A stretch of 64,000 nt of DNA, taken from positions 438,491-502,490 of the forward strand of contig NZ_AZGK01000001.1 of NCBI RefSeq assembly GCF_001435315.1, given 5' to 3'. Positions 54,875 to 62,874 of the stretch are shown one piece after another. The notes beneath the pieces were generated by a model. It was not told the DNA's origin. It was given only the letters and a program-made list of their open reading frames with translations, and did no database searches. Numbering within the stretch: position 1 is the stretch's first letter; each line of letters starts with the position of its first letter. This DNA comes from Lentilactobacillus parabuchneri DSM 5707 = NBRC 107865 (lineage in GTDB: Bacteria; Bacillota; Bacilli; Lactobacillales; Lactobacillaceae). Position numbers and translations under genes: made by a program.

Positions 54875-55786
54875 TCACTTGCGAAAGCGACCGTCTCTTT
54901 TAATGTACCAAATCATGACAACAACCATCAATAACGTGAGAACAACCGTATAAAACCAGGCCTGATCGGCACTTGCCAAAGGCAGCTTAACATTCATCCC
55001 ATAAAATCCGGATACGATTGGTGGGATCGCCAAGACTAACGACCAGATCGTCAAGAACTGCATGGTCTGATTTAATTTATTGTTCAAAATATTGCCAAAG
55101 GCCGATTCGGTCTCGCTGACGACATCGCCCACAACATCAAACATCGTTTGGCACTGCTTATACTCAATTAAGAGGTCCGAAATGGCTGCCATGGACTGCT
55201 GCATCAAGCTGGACGACAACGTCACATTGGTCTTAATTGTCGGCTGTAACTCCTGTAAAGCCACCAAATTCCCCGCCGTCGCCGATCTTAAGTAAACCAA
55301 GCTGGTTTTTAAAGCTGCCAACTCATCCAAACTATGGTTGCTGATTGAACGATGATGCATCCCCTCAAGTTCTTCAGCTTTATGGCTAATCACATCCAAT
55401 TGATCAAAATAAGGAGAAATCATATCAAACAAAATTGAAATAATGTGCTCGACTACTGATGGGTATTCAACTTGAGCCCCATCCGACAGCATTTTTCCCT
55501 GTTTTTCATCGTGGCAAACCGTCACCAATAATGTGTTACTGAATCCCAGAAAGATTGGCATCGTCAACATCCGCTCCGACGATTGATTTGCGATCGCCCG
55601 CACCACCAGCGCACCAAACCCTGACAACTCATCATAGGTTGCCCGGGGCTGCTCATGGCGGTCCATCATGTAACTTTGAAATTTAACGGGTGTTTGGTAA
55701 TCATTGGTCACCTGGCGTAATTCTTCTTTTGTTGGCGAAATTACCTCAACCCAAGTGTATGAAGCAAGTTTGTGGATTTTGATCAT
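54875..55786 (-). CDS. corA: CorA family magnesium/divalent cation transporter
   Basis: A 303-residue protein. A large N-terminal cytoplasmic domain leads to two C-terminal membrane helices, the first ending in the diagnostic FYGMNVKLP (GMN) loop, then WFYTVVLTLLMVVVMIWYI. The basic tail KRDGRFRK is cytoplasmic. It forms pentameric Mg2+ or Co2+ channels. It is expressed alone, with its own promoter in the 80-bp gap upstream, and shares the bidirectional terminator. Confidence 0.92.
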   Translation of the reverse strand: MIKIHKLASYTWVEVISPTKEELRQVTNDYQTPVKFQSYMMDRHEQPRATYDELSGFGALVVRAIANQSSERMLTMPIFLGFSNTLLVTVCHDEKQGKMLSDGAQVEYPSVVEHIISILFDMISPYFDQLDVISHKAEELEGMHHRSISNHSLDELAALKTSLVYLRSATAGNLVALQELQPTIKTNVTLSSSLMQQSMAAISDLLIEYKQCQTMFDVVGDVVSETESAFGNILNNKLNQTMQFLTIWSLVLAIPPIVSGFYGMNVKLPLASADQAWFYTVVLTLLMVVVMIWYIKRDGRFRK

Positions 55787-55867
55787 TTTTGTCCCTCATA
55801 AATGGCCTAATTGATTGTTTATACTAAATTTTAGAGGGTTGGCTGCCGAATTTCAACCTGAGCTGGT

Positions 55868-57226
55868 TTAGGAACGTGATTTCTTTGAGATCAGCTGGTA
55901 AATCACCAGCATCGATCCAATGGAAACAAGTGAAATGATCATGGCGACCCGAGTGGCCTCATTGAACAATAAGAAGCCCAAAATAAAGACGAAAAATGCC
56001 AGCGTGAGGTAATCGGTAATGGGATACCCAGGCATTTTAAAGACCGAACTGCCCTTGGGGTGTTGTCTGCGATATAGGATATGAACAATGATCAAGACCA
56101 CCCAGACCACCACAAAGTTGATCGTGGAAACGGATGACACCAGGTTAAAGACACCAGCTGGAATAAAGTAGTTTAAAACCACGATAATCAGCAGAAATGC
56201 CGTCGAAAAGTTCAACGCAATGTTGGGGACCCCATTTCGACCGAGGCGCGTGAGAAATGACGACGCATTTCCACCCATACTCAGTGCGTACATGGTCCGA
56301 CTGGTACTGAACAAACAACTGTTGGTAGCCGATACGGCAGCCGTCAAAACCACAAAGTTCAAGATCCCGGCAGCTCCTACGATTCCAATGCCGGAAAAGA
56401 CCTGAACAAACGGGCTGGCCGTTGTTGTAATCTTATCCCAAGGGTAAACACTCATCACCGCAATCATCGACCCAACGTAAAACAACCCAATTCGAATCGG
56501 CAGACTGTTAATGGCTTTGGGCAGGTTTGATTCCGGATCATCGGTTTCACCGGCGGTCAGCCCCACCATTTCAATGCCGACAAAGGCAAAAACCACCATC
56601 TGAAATGACATTAAGAACCCGTGCGCCCCAGTTGGGAAAAAGCCACCGTGGTTAACCAACTGACTGAAAGAAGCGGTCGAGCCGTCAACGTTGGCGTGAA
56701 AAAGTGCTAAACCGAAGCCAACGACCACCAAGAGAATGATGGCCACGACTTTAATCATTGAAAACCAGGATTCCATTTCACCAAACAAGCCGACGTTGAC
56801 CATATTGGCACCAAATAAACACAGCAAAATAATCAGAGGCGGAATCCATTGAGGCACGTTTGGAAACCAGTACTTAATATAGATTCCGGTCGCCGTCAGG
56901 TCTGCCATTGCCAAACTGATCCAGCAGAACCAGTAGGTCCAACCCGTCACAAATTCCCAGCGGTCTCCGAGGTAAATTTTAACAAAGTCCAAAAAAGAAT
57001 GTTTGCTGGTATCCGACAATAGCAGTTCGCCGATTCCCCGCATCAGTAAAAAACAGAAAGCACCGACAATCAGGTACGATAAAATAATCGAGGGGCCAGA
57101 AGTATGAATCGCCGAACCGGACCCCAGAAACAGGCCGGTTCCGATGGCACCACCAATAGCGATCATCTGAATGTGACGACTTTTTAGTGAACGTGATAGT
57201 GCATTTTTCTGATCATGATTTTCCAT
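55868..57226 (-). CDS. Amino-acid permease (APC superfamily, CycA-like)
   Basis: A 452-residue transporter with 12 helices. The N-terminal signature SLKSRHIQMIAIGGAIGTG continues to FLGSGSAIHTSGPS. A helix near residue 100 contains GWTYWFCWIS. The overall type resembles the AAT family of D-Ala/D-Ser/Gly or aspartate/asparagine permeases. It imports an amino acid with protons. The ATG at 57224-57226 has AAGGAGG 5 nt upstream. A T-box leader precedes it, so expression should follow the charging state of one tRNA. The specifier could be GAT (Asp) or ACC (Thr), which would hint at the substrate. Confidence 0.85.
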   Translation of the reverse strand: MENHDQKNALSRSLKSRHIQMIAIGGAIGTGLFLGSGSAIHTSGPSIILSYLIVGAFCFLLMRGIGELLLSDTSKHSFLDFVKIYLGDRWEFVTGWTYWFCWISLAMADLTATGIYIKYWFPNVPQWIPPLIILLCLFGANMVNVGLFGEMESWFSMIKVVAIILLVVVGFGLALFHANVDGSTASFSQLVNHGGFFPTGAHGFLMSFQMVVFAFVGIEMVGLTAGETDDPESNLPKAINSLPIRIGLFYVGSMIAVMSVYPWDKITTTASPFVQVFSGIGIVGAAGILNFVVLTAAVSATNSCLFSTSRTMYALSMGGNASSFLTRLGRNGVPNIALNFSTAFLLIIVVLNYFIPAGVFNLVSSVSTINFVVVWVVLIIVHILYRRQHPKGSSVFKMPGYPITDYLTLAFFVFILGFLLFNEATRVAMIISLVSIGSMLVIYQLISKKSRS

Positions 57227-57250
57227 AACTTCCTCCTTAGTTGTTTGAAC

Positions 57251-57440
57251 AAAAAAAGCCCCCAGTACCAATTACAGTACCAGGGGCGTTAGTCAACGCG
57301 GTTCCACCCAAGTTCTACAATACAATATGTATTGCCTCTTATTGCAGATAAGGCTGCCGCCAGTAAGTATTTGCCATATCGGTGCCAACTTTCAGCAAGT
57401 GTTGGCTCTCTGTGAATATTAACAAGTATACGAGCCATAT
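57251..57440 (-). promoter_or_regulatory. T-box leader of the amino-acid permease gene, short stem I
   Basis: The minus strand carries GGGTGGAACCGCG (complement of 57298-57310) and a terminator, GCCCCTGGTACTG ... CAGTACC(A)GGGGGC-type stem followed by seven T (57251-57290). Stem I is compact: TTGTTA pairs with TGGCAA, AGAGA marks the left side of the specifier loop, and a GCCAAC/GTTGGC hairpin caps it. The right side of the loop reads ACCGATA, giving possible specifiers ACC (Thr, 57381-57383) or GAT (Asp, 57378-57380). The 375-bp gap to the nicotinamidase gene holds this leader and two divergent promoters. Confidence 0.82.
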
Positions 57441-57601
57441 TTAAAATGTCAACCCCAAATTGTAAACACTTGTTCATCATTTGGGTACACCGACATTTTT
57501 ATCCAGCTAATTAGTTGATTTTTCCCGCATTCCCGTGTATGTTTGACGTAATAAAAGTTGATTGGACTTTTACCCCAATCTGATTTATGGAGGCTATCAA
57601 A

Positions 57602-58159
57602 ATGGATTCGCATACTGCTTTATTAATTATTGACTACACAAACGATTTTGTTGCTGATAAAGGTGCCTTAACCTGTGGTGCTCCCGGTCAAAAACTGGAA
57701 CCGGCAATCATCAATTTAGCCGACCAATTCGTCCAAAATGGCGACTGGGTCATCTTACCAACTGATGTTCATAAACCAAACGACCCCTACCATCCTGAAA
57801 CCAAGCTGTTTCCCCCTCACAATGTTAGAAATACCTGGGGAAGAGAATTTTACGGCAAGCTGGCTGACTGGTACCGGGATCATCAAAAAGACGATAAAGT
57901 TTACATGTACGACAAGACGCGTTATAGTGCGTTTGCCGGAACCGATTTGGATATCCGACTGAGAGAACGTCACGTCGATACGGTCCACCTGGTAGGCGTC
58001 TGCAGCGACATCTGTGTCTTGCATACAGCAGTCGATGCGTACAATCTTTCTTACAACATTGTCGTTCATAAGAGTGGCGTCGCAGGGCTGACCCCTGAAG
58101 GAAACGATTGGGCCTTAAATCATTTTGAACACGTTTTAGGTGCCAAAGTTGAGGACTAA
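57602..58159 (+). CDS. pncA: Nicotinamidase / isochorismatase family hydrolase
   Basis: A 185-residue cysteine hydrolase. The triad is Asp11 (LLIIDYTNDF), Lys105 (YDKTRYSAF) and Cys138 (GVCSDICVLHT). The metal ligands expected of nicotinamidases are present as Asp55, His57 and His64 in PTDVHKPNDPYHPE. It converts nicotinamide to nicotinate for NAD salvage. GGAGG lies 7 nt ahead of the ATG at 57602. Metal ligands make PncA more likely than a plain isochorismatase-like enzyme. Confidence 0.9.
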   Translation: MDSHTALLIIDYTNDFVADKGALTCGAPGQKLEPAIINLADQFVQNGDWVILPTDVHKPNDPYHPETKLFPPHNVRNTWGREFYGKLADWYRDHQKDDKVYMYDKTRYSAFAGTDLDIRLRERHVDTVHLVGVCSDICVLHTAVDAYNLSYNIVVHKSGVAGLTPEGNDWALNHFEHVLGAKVED

Positions 58160-58307
58160 TCAGATTTGATTTTGCAAAAATCCGATTTTTAGTGTTTAAT
58201 GTTCTTCAGTAGACAAAATATAGTTTCGAGTGAAGATGGTGTAAAGCAATGTTTTACTGCCATCTTCTTGGCGTTCTCTAATTATTTTGTACTAGGGAGG
58301 AACAACG

Positions 58308-58670
58308 ATGGCTAATAAAGTATCCAGGTACAATAACGAGCAGTGGGAAACTGCCAAAGAAGCGGTTTTACAAGAATATGAAGATTACAAACAAACGCTT
58401 CGGGAGCAAGGAGTTGATTACACCATTAAAAATTCGCGGCAATTACTGATCTATCAAGATTTGGTCGCTGAATGGCAGCACAAATTGGGAACGGTTATTA
58501 CCGACCTTGAAGACAACGTGTTTGCCCTGACCATTTTTGATGATCTCAAAAAACGAAAGGTCAGCTCGCTTCTTGCCCGCGGTTATGAGCACATTTCCAG
58601 CTGGCCTGATTTCAACCCAACCGCGTTGGCACTTTGGCTTGAGTTGGAAGAAGACGAAGCAATGGCATAA
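58308..58670 (+). CDS. Hypothetical helical protein
   Basis: A 120-residue soluble, charged and mostly helical protein. It begins VSRYNNEQWETAKEAV and ends ALWLELEEDEAMA. It has no membrane segment or cysteine motif. Not recognised. AGGGAGGAAC provides a strong ribosome binding site. The small membrane protein gene follows 20 bp downstream, so they form a two-gene unit. Confidence 0.6.
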   Translation: MANKVSRYNNEQWETAKEAVLQEYEDYKQTLREQGVDYTIKNSRQLLIYQDLVAEWQHKLGTVITDLEDNVFALTIFDDLKKRKVSSLLARGYEHISSWPDFNPTALALWLELEEDEAMA

Positions 58671-58690
58671 GGATATGCGAGGTGAGTTCA

Positions 58691-58879
58691 ATGTCTCATT
58701 TTGATCTTTCAATGGTTGTCACGATCGCACTGGGATTGATTTTGATGGTCCTGACCGATAACCGACCATTTGCAATCACCTTGGCCACATTGGTGATACT
58801 CGTTACCATCATTTGGACCATCCAAAAAAAGGTAGCCGTTACTCAATCAAAAAATCATGATAAAACAAAGGGTGTTTAA
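58691..58879 (+). CDS. Small two-helix membrane protein
   Basis: A 62-residue protein with two membrane segments (MVVTIALGLILMVLT and AITLATLVILVTIIWTI) and a lysine-rich tail. GAGGTGAG lies 4 nt before the ATG at 58691. Not recognised. It is second in the unit with the helical protein and is followed by a terminator. Confidence 0.6.
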   Translation: MSHFDLSMVVTIALGLILMVLTDNRPFAITLATLVILVTIIWTIQKKVAVTQSKNHDKTKGV

Positions 58880-58920
58880 TGACGCCTTAATGAGGATTTA
58901 TGGTGACTTTTCAAACGTCA

Positions 58921-58970
58921 AAGAGGCCTGTGACAAAACGTGATGCGTTTTGTCACAGGCCTCTTTTTTG
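58921..58970. terminator. Bidirectional terminator
   Basis: A 21-bp near-perfect stem (AAGAGGCCTGTGACAAAACG and complement) has a short loop and a T run. It lies between the small membrane gene and the end of the stress operon. Confidence 0.93.
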
Positions 58971-58971
58971 C

Positions 58972-59382
58972 TCATTTGTCCTTCTTTTTATCAGTTTTCT
59001 TATTATTTTTGAGATATTCTTCACGGGTCTGAAGTTCCTTGACGTGAATTTTAATCTCGGTTGGCTTTAAATCCGTCATCTCAGTAATCGTCTGAGTTAA
59101 TTTAGCGGTAATCTTTTTGAAGACGGTCGGAATCGACTTGCCATATTCCAAAACAGCATCCATCGATAATTTGACTTCTTTATCATCGTTATCTAAATCT
59201 ACTTTAACCCCCATGGAAGGATCCGTTTCATCACTGAATTTATCGGTCACGGTATCGATAATGTTTCCTTCCAATGACAGCACCCCATCAACATCCCGAA
59301 CTGTGTTTCCGGCAATTTTTGCCAATACATCATCATCATAAGTTAAAACCGTTGCTACGTTGGTGTTATTTTCTTGTGTCAT
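58972..59382 (-). CDS. Asp23/Gls24 family envelope stress protein (first paralogue)
   Basis: A 136-residue Asp23-domain protein. It contains VLAKIAGNTVRDVDGVLSL and the paired segment VDLDNDDKEVKLSMD, and ends in a lysine-rich tail (KNNKKTDKKKDK). Asp23-like proteins coat the inner face of the membrane, anchored by AmaP, and are induced by alkaline or cell-wall stress. GGAGG precedes the ATG at 59380-59382. It is the last gene of a five-gene leftward operon. Confidence 0.88.
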   Translation of the reverse strand: MTQENNTNVATVLTYDDDVLAKIAGNTVRDVDGVLSLEGNIIDTVTDKFSDETDPSMGVKVDLDNDDKEVKLSMDAVLEYGKSIPTVFKKITAKLTQTITEMTDLKPTEIKIHVKELQTREEYLKNNKKTDKKKDK

Positions 59383-59404
59383 CTCGATTTCCTCCATTTA
59401 CAGG

Positions 59405-59836
59405 TTATTCAACCCGGTCATCGTTCACGTCATTGGCAATATCATCTTTTTTGCGGGAGCTTTGCTGTTCCCATTCTTTTTTGGTCAAAACATCATTGAT
59501 ATTTAAATTAATCTCAACCACATCCAACCCGGTGTAATTTTTGATGGCTTTTTGTGTTCGACTACAAATTTCGTCAAAGATTTGCCGGGCATCAGCACCA
59601 TACTCAATTGTCGCTTCCATATCCAAAGCGACCTGTTTTTCACCAACTTCGGCATCAATCCCCTTGGTTGGATCGGTTGTTTTTGAAAAGCGGTCAGCTA
59701 ATTCGCTCATCATCCCACCATCAAGCGACAGGACCCCATCGACACTTCGGCAAACTAATCCGGCGATTTTTTCAATCACTGAATTTTCAAACGTTAATTT
59801 TTTCGTTAATTCTGGTGCTTTCACAGTTGCGTCCAT
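59405..59836 (-). CDS. Asp23/Gls24 family envelope stress protein (second paralogue)
   Basis: A 143-residue Asp23-domain protein with VIEKIAGLVCRSVDGVLSL and QVALDMEATIEYGADA, clearly paralogous to the next gene downstream. It ends in an acidic tail (DDIANDVNDDRVE), where its neighbour's is basic. The opposite charges might favour association of the two; that is inference. The ATG at 59834-59836 follows AGTGAG-type sequence. It is co-transcribed with the amaP-like gene upstream. Confidence 0.87.
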   Translation of the reverse strand: MDATVKAPELTKKLTFENSVIEKIAGLVCRSVDGVLSLDGGMMSELADRFSKTTDPTKGIDAEVGEKQVALDMEATIEYGADARQIFDEICSRTQKAIKNYTGLDVVEINLNINDVLTKKEWEQQSSRKKDDIANDVNDDRVE

Positions 59837-59869
59837 AATTTCCAACTCACTTTCTATTTAAACGTGTTG

Positions 59870-60052
59870 TTAATCATCACTTATCAGCTGACTAATGAGA
59901 TTTTTAATCCCACCGAATTTCCAGATCACGGCACCAATCAACGCGCCAATGACCGTCAGCGCCAAGACAATTAGCATCCCGCTCAGGCCGGAAAAGACCC
60001 AAACGATTCCACAAATCATCCCGAAGATTGCACCGTACATGATTGCATTCAT
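59870..60052 (-). CDS. DUF2273 small membrane protein
   Basis: A 60-residue protein with two membrane helices (FGMICGIVWVFSGLSGMLIV and ALTVIGALIGAVIW) and an ISDD end. It matches the DUF2273 family that typically lies between amaP and asp23 in Firmicute stress operons. Its role is unknown, presumably in the same membrane complex. Confidence 0.82.
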   Translation of the reverse strand: MNAIMYGAIFGMICGIVWVFSGLSGMLIVLALTVIGALIGAVIWKFGGIKNLISQLISDD

Positions 60053-60064
60053 TGACTTTCCCTC

Positions 60065-60631
60065 CTATACGACCCGGGGTCTGCCGGCTTTTTGGCGCTT
60101 GGAAGCTGAGTCAAAGGGTTTCACTTTAACTTTGACCTTTTTGACGTCTACGTCCATCAAACGATGAACTTGATCAATCACAATGGTCTGAATATCTTCT
60201 CCAAGCTTTACCAGATCGTGGTTCAATTTGTCGACAGCCGTCACGTGGACAGTTGCGACCCGATTTTTCGTTCGTAATTTCAATTTGACAGTGACGTCAT
60301 TGACGTTTCCCTGCTCCATGATGGCGTTTCGCAAGATCTTTTCAACTGCCGGCTTGGAAATGCTTAATTTACCATTTGGTGAATTAAACCGCAGTCGATC
60401 AGCCTTTCTTGGGGCAAATATCGCAATGGCGATGCCAACAATGCCAACCAGGGTGACGATCAGAGAAATCACGATCCCAAGCACCCAAATCCAAGTGGCT
60501 TGTGTTTGCACGCTTGGCAGCAGTACCCGGGAAACATGGTCAATCGGGATAACGATCCCCAGCAGCCACCCGGATTGAATCATTCCGACCAAACTAACCA
60601 GACATATGAGAAACTTCGTGAATCGATTCAA
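60065..60631 (-). CDS. amaP: Alkaline-shock membrane anchor protein AmaP-like
   Basis: A 188-residue protein. Two N-terminal membrane helices (FLICLVSLVGMIQSGWLLG and WIWVLGIVISLIVTLVGIVG) are followed by a cytoplasmic Asp23-like domain (AVEKILRNAIMEQGNVNDV) and a basic tail. AmaP anchors Asp23 to the membrane. The TTG at 60629-60631 is chosen because AAAGGAGG lies 7 nt upstream; the GTG further upstream overlaps that site. It belongs to the five-gene stress operon. Confidence 0.85.
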   Translation of the reverse strand: MNRFTKFLICLVSLVGMIQSGWLLGIVIPIDHVSRVLLPSVQTQATWIWVLGIVISLIVTLVGIVGIAIAIFAPRKADRLRFNSPNGKLSISKPAVEKILRNAIMEQGNVNDVTVKLKLRTKNRVATVHVTAVDKLNHDLVKLGEDIQTIVIDQVHRLMDVDVKKVKVKVKPFDSASKRQKAGRPRVV

Positions 60632-60661
60632 TTTCAGACCTCCTTTCACAAAAGAGGTAAT

Positions 60662-60913
60662 TTACTTGGCCATTCCACGAGTGACCATCGAAACAACCAG
60701 TACCAAGAGCACCGCCCCAACAATCGCAGGAAGAATTGCCATTCCCGCCAGTTGTGGCCCCCAGGAGCCAAAGATTGCTTCTCCCAGCCAGGCGCCAATT
60801 AAACCACCGACAATGTTTCCGATCCAGCCCATTGGCATGTCACGACTAACGATTGCGCCAGCAAGTGCCCCAATCAGCCCACCAATAATAAGTGTCCAAA
60901 TTAAACTAAACAT
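60662..60913 (-). CDS. GlsB/YeaQ/YmgE family stress membrane protein
   Basis: An 83-residue protein with three membrane helices and the family's glycine-rich signature (GLIGALAGAIVSRDMPMGWIGNIVGGLIGAWLG in two halves). It ends VSMVTRGMAK. It is associated with Gls24 operons and bile or envelope stress. The third of several closely spaced ATGs (60913) is best spaced from AAAGG. First gene of the stress operon; the roughly 200 bp upstream must hold its promoter. Confidence 0.86.
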   Translation of the reverse strand: MFSLIWTLIIGGLIGALAGAIVSRDMPMGWIGNIVGGLIGAWLGEAIFGSWGPQLAGMAILPAIVGAVLLVLVVSMVTRGMAK

Positions 60914-61063
60914 GATCATCATCCTTTCTGCACATAAATTTATAGAACTTATAGCTCTCTTGCTATGCTTTCATTCTACAATAACTACAAACTTATTGTG
61001 TGAATAAGATGTGAAGAATGTATGAAGATTTTCGCAAGCCCCTGATCATCGGTTTAAAGACAA

Positions 61064-61092
61064 CAAAAAAAGCCATCCCCTAAGAGATTGGC
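61064..61092 (-). terminator. Terminator after the YdcF-like gene
   Basis: On the minus strand AGCCAATC ... GATGGCT forms a short stem followed by seven T, 17 bp past the stop. Confidence 0.75.
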
Positions 61093-61109
61093 TGTTGATA
61101 CACTTTCAA

Positions 61110-62165
61110 TTATCGACTTGAAACCCAGGCTAAGATACCCAATGCGATCGAGCTGACCAAAATCAACCCCAACATAACTAAATGAAACTTCTTATGCATC
61201 ACCGCTAACGCCAAATATTCACGAATGACGGCGTTGGGCAAATAATAAAAGGGCGTTTTGGCTCCAATCCCGAAGGCATCAAGACCAGCCTTTCGGGCAA
61301 GTATTCCCGCCCGCAAAGTATGGTAATTGCTGGTCACAAAGACCACTTTTGGCTGGGAGTCATTAGAGACTTTAGAAATAAGCTGTTTTGAAAACTGCAT
61401 ATTTTGAGACGTGTTTACCGACTGATCTTCGACCAACGTATCCGCCTTTCTGGCACCGTGTTCCCAAGCATACTGCTGCATCGCAACGCCTTCGGGTATT
61501 TTTTCATCACTGCCCTGCCCACCGGAAAAAATGAGTTTGGCGTGCTTGTTTGCTTTATGAATCTGGTGATTATAAAAGGCGATTCCACGGTTGATCCGAC
61601 TTCCCAACAGCCTGCCGACCTTATGGCCATCGACCAACCCTGCTCCTAACACAATGATAAAATCCTTATTGTTTCGAGGAAGATACAGCTGATAAATCAA
61701 CATCGAAGATAAGGTCGTCCAAACAGTCAGCAGCACGTACAAAATGATCATCGTCAAAAAGCTGATAATAAATGTCTGAATCGGCAGCGGTGTTTGAATC
61801 GGGTTAAAGAAGATCAAAATATCAACTAAAACCACCCCGATTCCGGCAATCAAAGTCAATGAACTGCTGAGACTGTAACCTTCTCGCCGCCAGACAATAA
61901 AGGCGTTGACAAACAAAAAAATAAAACTCAATAGGAGTCCCAAAACGACCCCTAGTCCGGTCACAAATAAGGCAACGGCAATGACCAACGCGTAATATTT
62001 CTGATCAAACATGACAAATAATTGGACCAACAATGCTAATAAGGCAATTAAGGCCAAGTTGGCTAACCAGCCAATGACTGATGAATTGCGATTTTTAATT
62101 AAGTATGTAACTAATAAGATGGCTAAGGCGAAAAAAACAACCGCCGTCGCCGCTAACATGAGCAT
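61110..62165 (-). CDS. YdcF/SanA-like membrane protein (DUF218)
   Basis: A 351-residue protein. The N-terminal half contains five or six membrane helices. The DUF218 domain (FIIVLGAGLVDG, LLGSRINRGIAFY, KLIFSGGQGSDE, VEDQSVNTSQNM, FVTSNYHTLRA) is followed by a last helix near the C-terminus. DUF218 proteins (SanA, ElyC, YdcF) are linked to envelope integrity and lipid-carrier metabolism. A run of eight G forms the ribosome binding site ahead of the ATG at 62163-62165, which is unusual and slippage-prone. Confidence 0.85.
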   Translation of the reverse strand: MLMLAATAVVFFALAILLVTYLIKNRNSSVIGWLANLALIALLALLVQLFVMFDQKYYALVIAVALFVTGLGVVLGLLLSFIFLFVNAFIVWRREGYSLSSSLTLIAGIGVVLVDILIFFNPIQTPLPIQTFIISFLTMIILYVLLTVWTTLSSMLIYQLYLPRNNKDFIIVLGAGLVDGHKVGRLLGSRINRGIAFYNHQIHKANKHAKLIFSGGQGSDEKIPEGVAMQQYAWEHGARKADTLVEDQSVNTSQNMQFSKQLISKVSNDSQPKVVFVTSNYHTLRAGILARKAGLDAFGIGAKTPFYYLPNAVIREYLALAVMHKKFHLVMLGLILVSSIALGILAWVSSR

Positions 62166-62209
62166 ATCCAATCCCCCCCCAATCTAAGATCTTGCGAATG
62201 ACAAAAGAA

Positions 62210-62240
62210 GGACCGAAAGTCGTCTTGACTGATCCGGTCC
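62210..62240 (-). terminator. Possible terminator after the MarR gene
   Basis: GGACCG ... CGGTCC arms have a weak T-rich exit (TTCTTTT) on the minus strand, 22 bp past the MarR stop. Confidence 0.45.
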
Positions 62241-62261
62241 CCGAACTATTTCAGTTAGTTG

Positions 62262-62720
62262 TTACTTTGAAGCATACGTGGTATTTTGCATTTCTTCAGC
62301 CGCGAATACGCGAATAAACTGTAAAATTGCCTTGACCTTTTCATCACCGTATCGACTGATCCAACGATCAAATCTGGCAGTGATCAAATCGTTCACTTTT
62401 TTCTCGGTTTCTTTTCCGGTTGGTGTCAGGTGAAGATACAATCTTCTGCGATCACTTTCAGCCGGTTTTTGGTAAATATAATCGTGCTGTAATAAGACTT
62501 TGATTTGGCGAGAAATCGCGCTTCGCGTCACTCGCCGTTCACTTGCGATGTCCATTAGAGAAACATTATCCTGTTCTGCAATTGTATGAAGAATCAAATA
62601 TTGCTCAAAGGATAGACCATACTTGGTTGCCGGCTCTGAAACGAAATTATCTAAGTATTTTAAAGATGACAAATAAACGTCAATTGCTTCTTTTAATAAA
62701 TCTGCATTGGATTTACTCAT
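62262..62720 (-). CDS. MarR-family transcriptional regulator
   Basis: A 152-residue winged-helix protein. The recognition region is LMDIASERRVTRSAISRQIKV and the wing contains AESDRRRLYLHLTPTG, the family's DRR signature. No conserved redox cysteine is present, unlike the OhrR-like protein at 20381. Start candidates are ATG 62732, GTG 62729 and ATG 62720; spacing from AAGGGG leaves this open. It is divergent from the LicD gene, with a candidate operator between them. Confidence 0.8.
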   Translation of the reverse strand: MSKSNADLLKEAIDVYLSSLKYLDNFVSEPATKYGLSFEQYLILHTIAEQDNVSLMDIASERRVTRSAISRQIKVLLQHDYIYQKPAESDRRRLYLHLTPTGKETEKKVNDLITARFDRWISRYGDEKVKAILQFIRVFAAEEMQNTTYASK

Positions 62721-62773
62721 AGCTTTCACCATTCCCCTTTAATTATTAAAACTTACATCACCTTGATTATATA

Positions 62774-62840
62774 TTGTCGGCACTATTGTCGCAACTAAAT
62801 GCACTAACCTTTAACATTTTAGTGAATTATGCTTTATACT
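62774..62840. promoter_or_regulatory. licD promoter with repeats that may bind the MarR protein
   Basis: A rightward promoter TTAACA (62811-62816), 18 bp, TATACT (62835-62840) lies 35 bp ahead of licD. CACTAA (62802-62807) and TTAGTG (62819-62824) form an inverted repeat around the -35 box. Two direct TTGTCG copies lie at 62774-62779 and 62786-62791. These are candidate operators for the divergent MarR protein. Confidence 0.5.
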
Positions 62841-62874
62841 GATTGTTATAACAACAAAATAATTGGGGGCAAAT

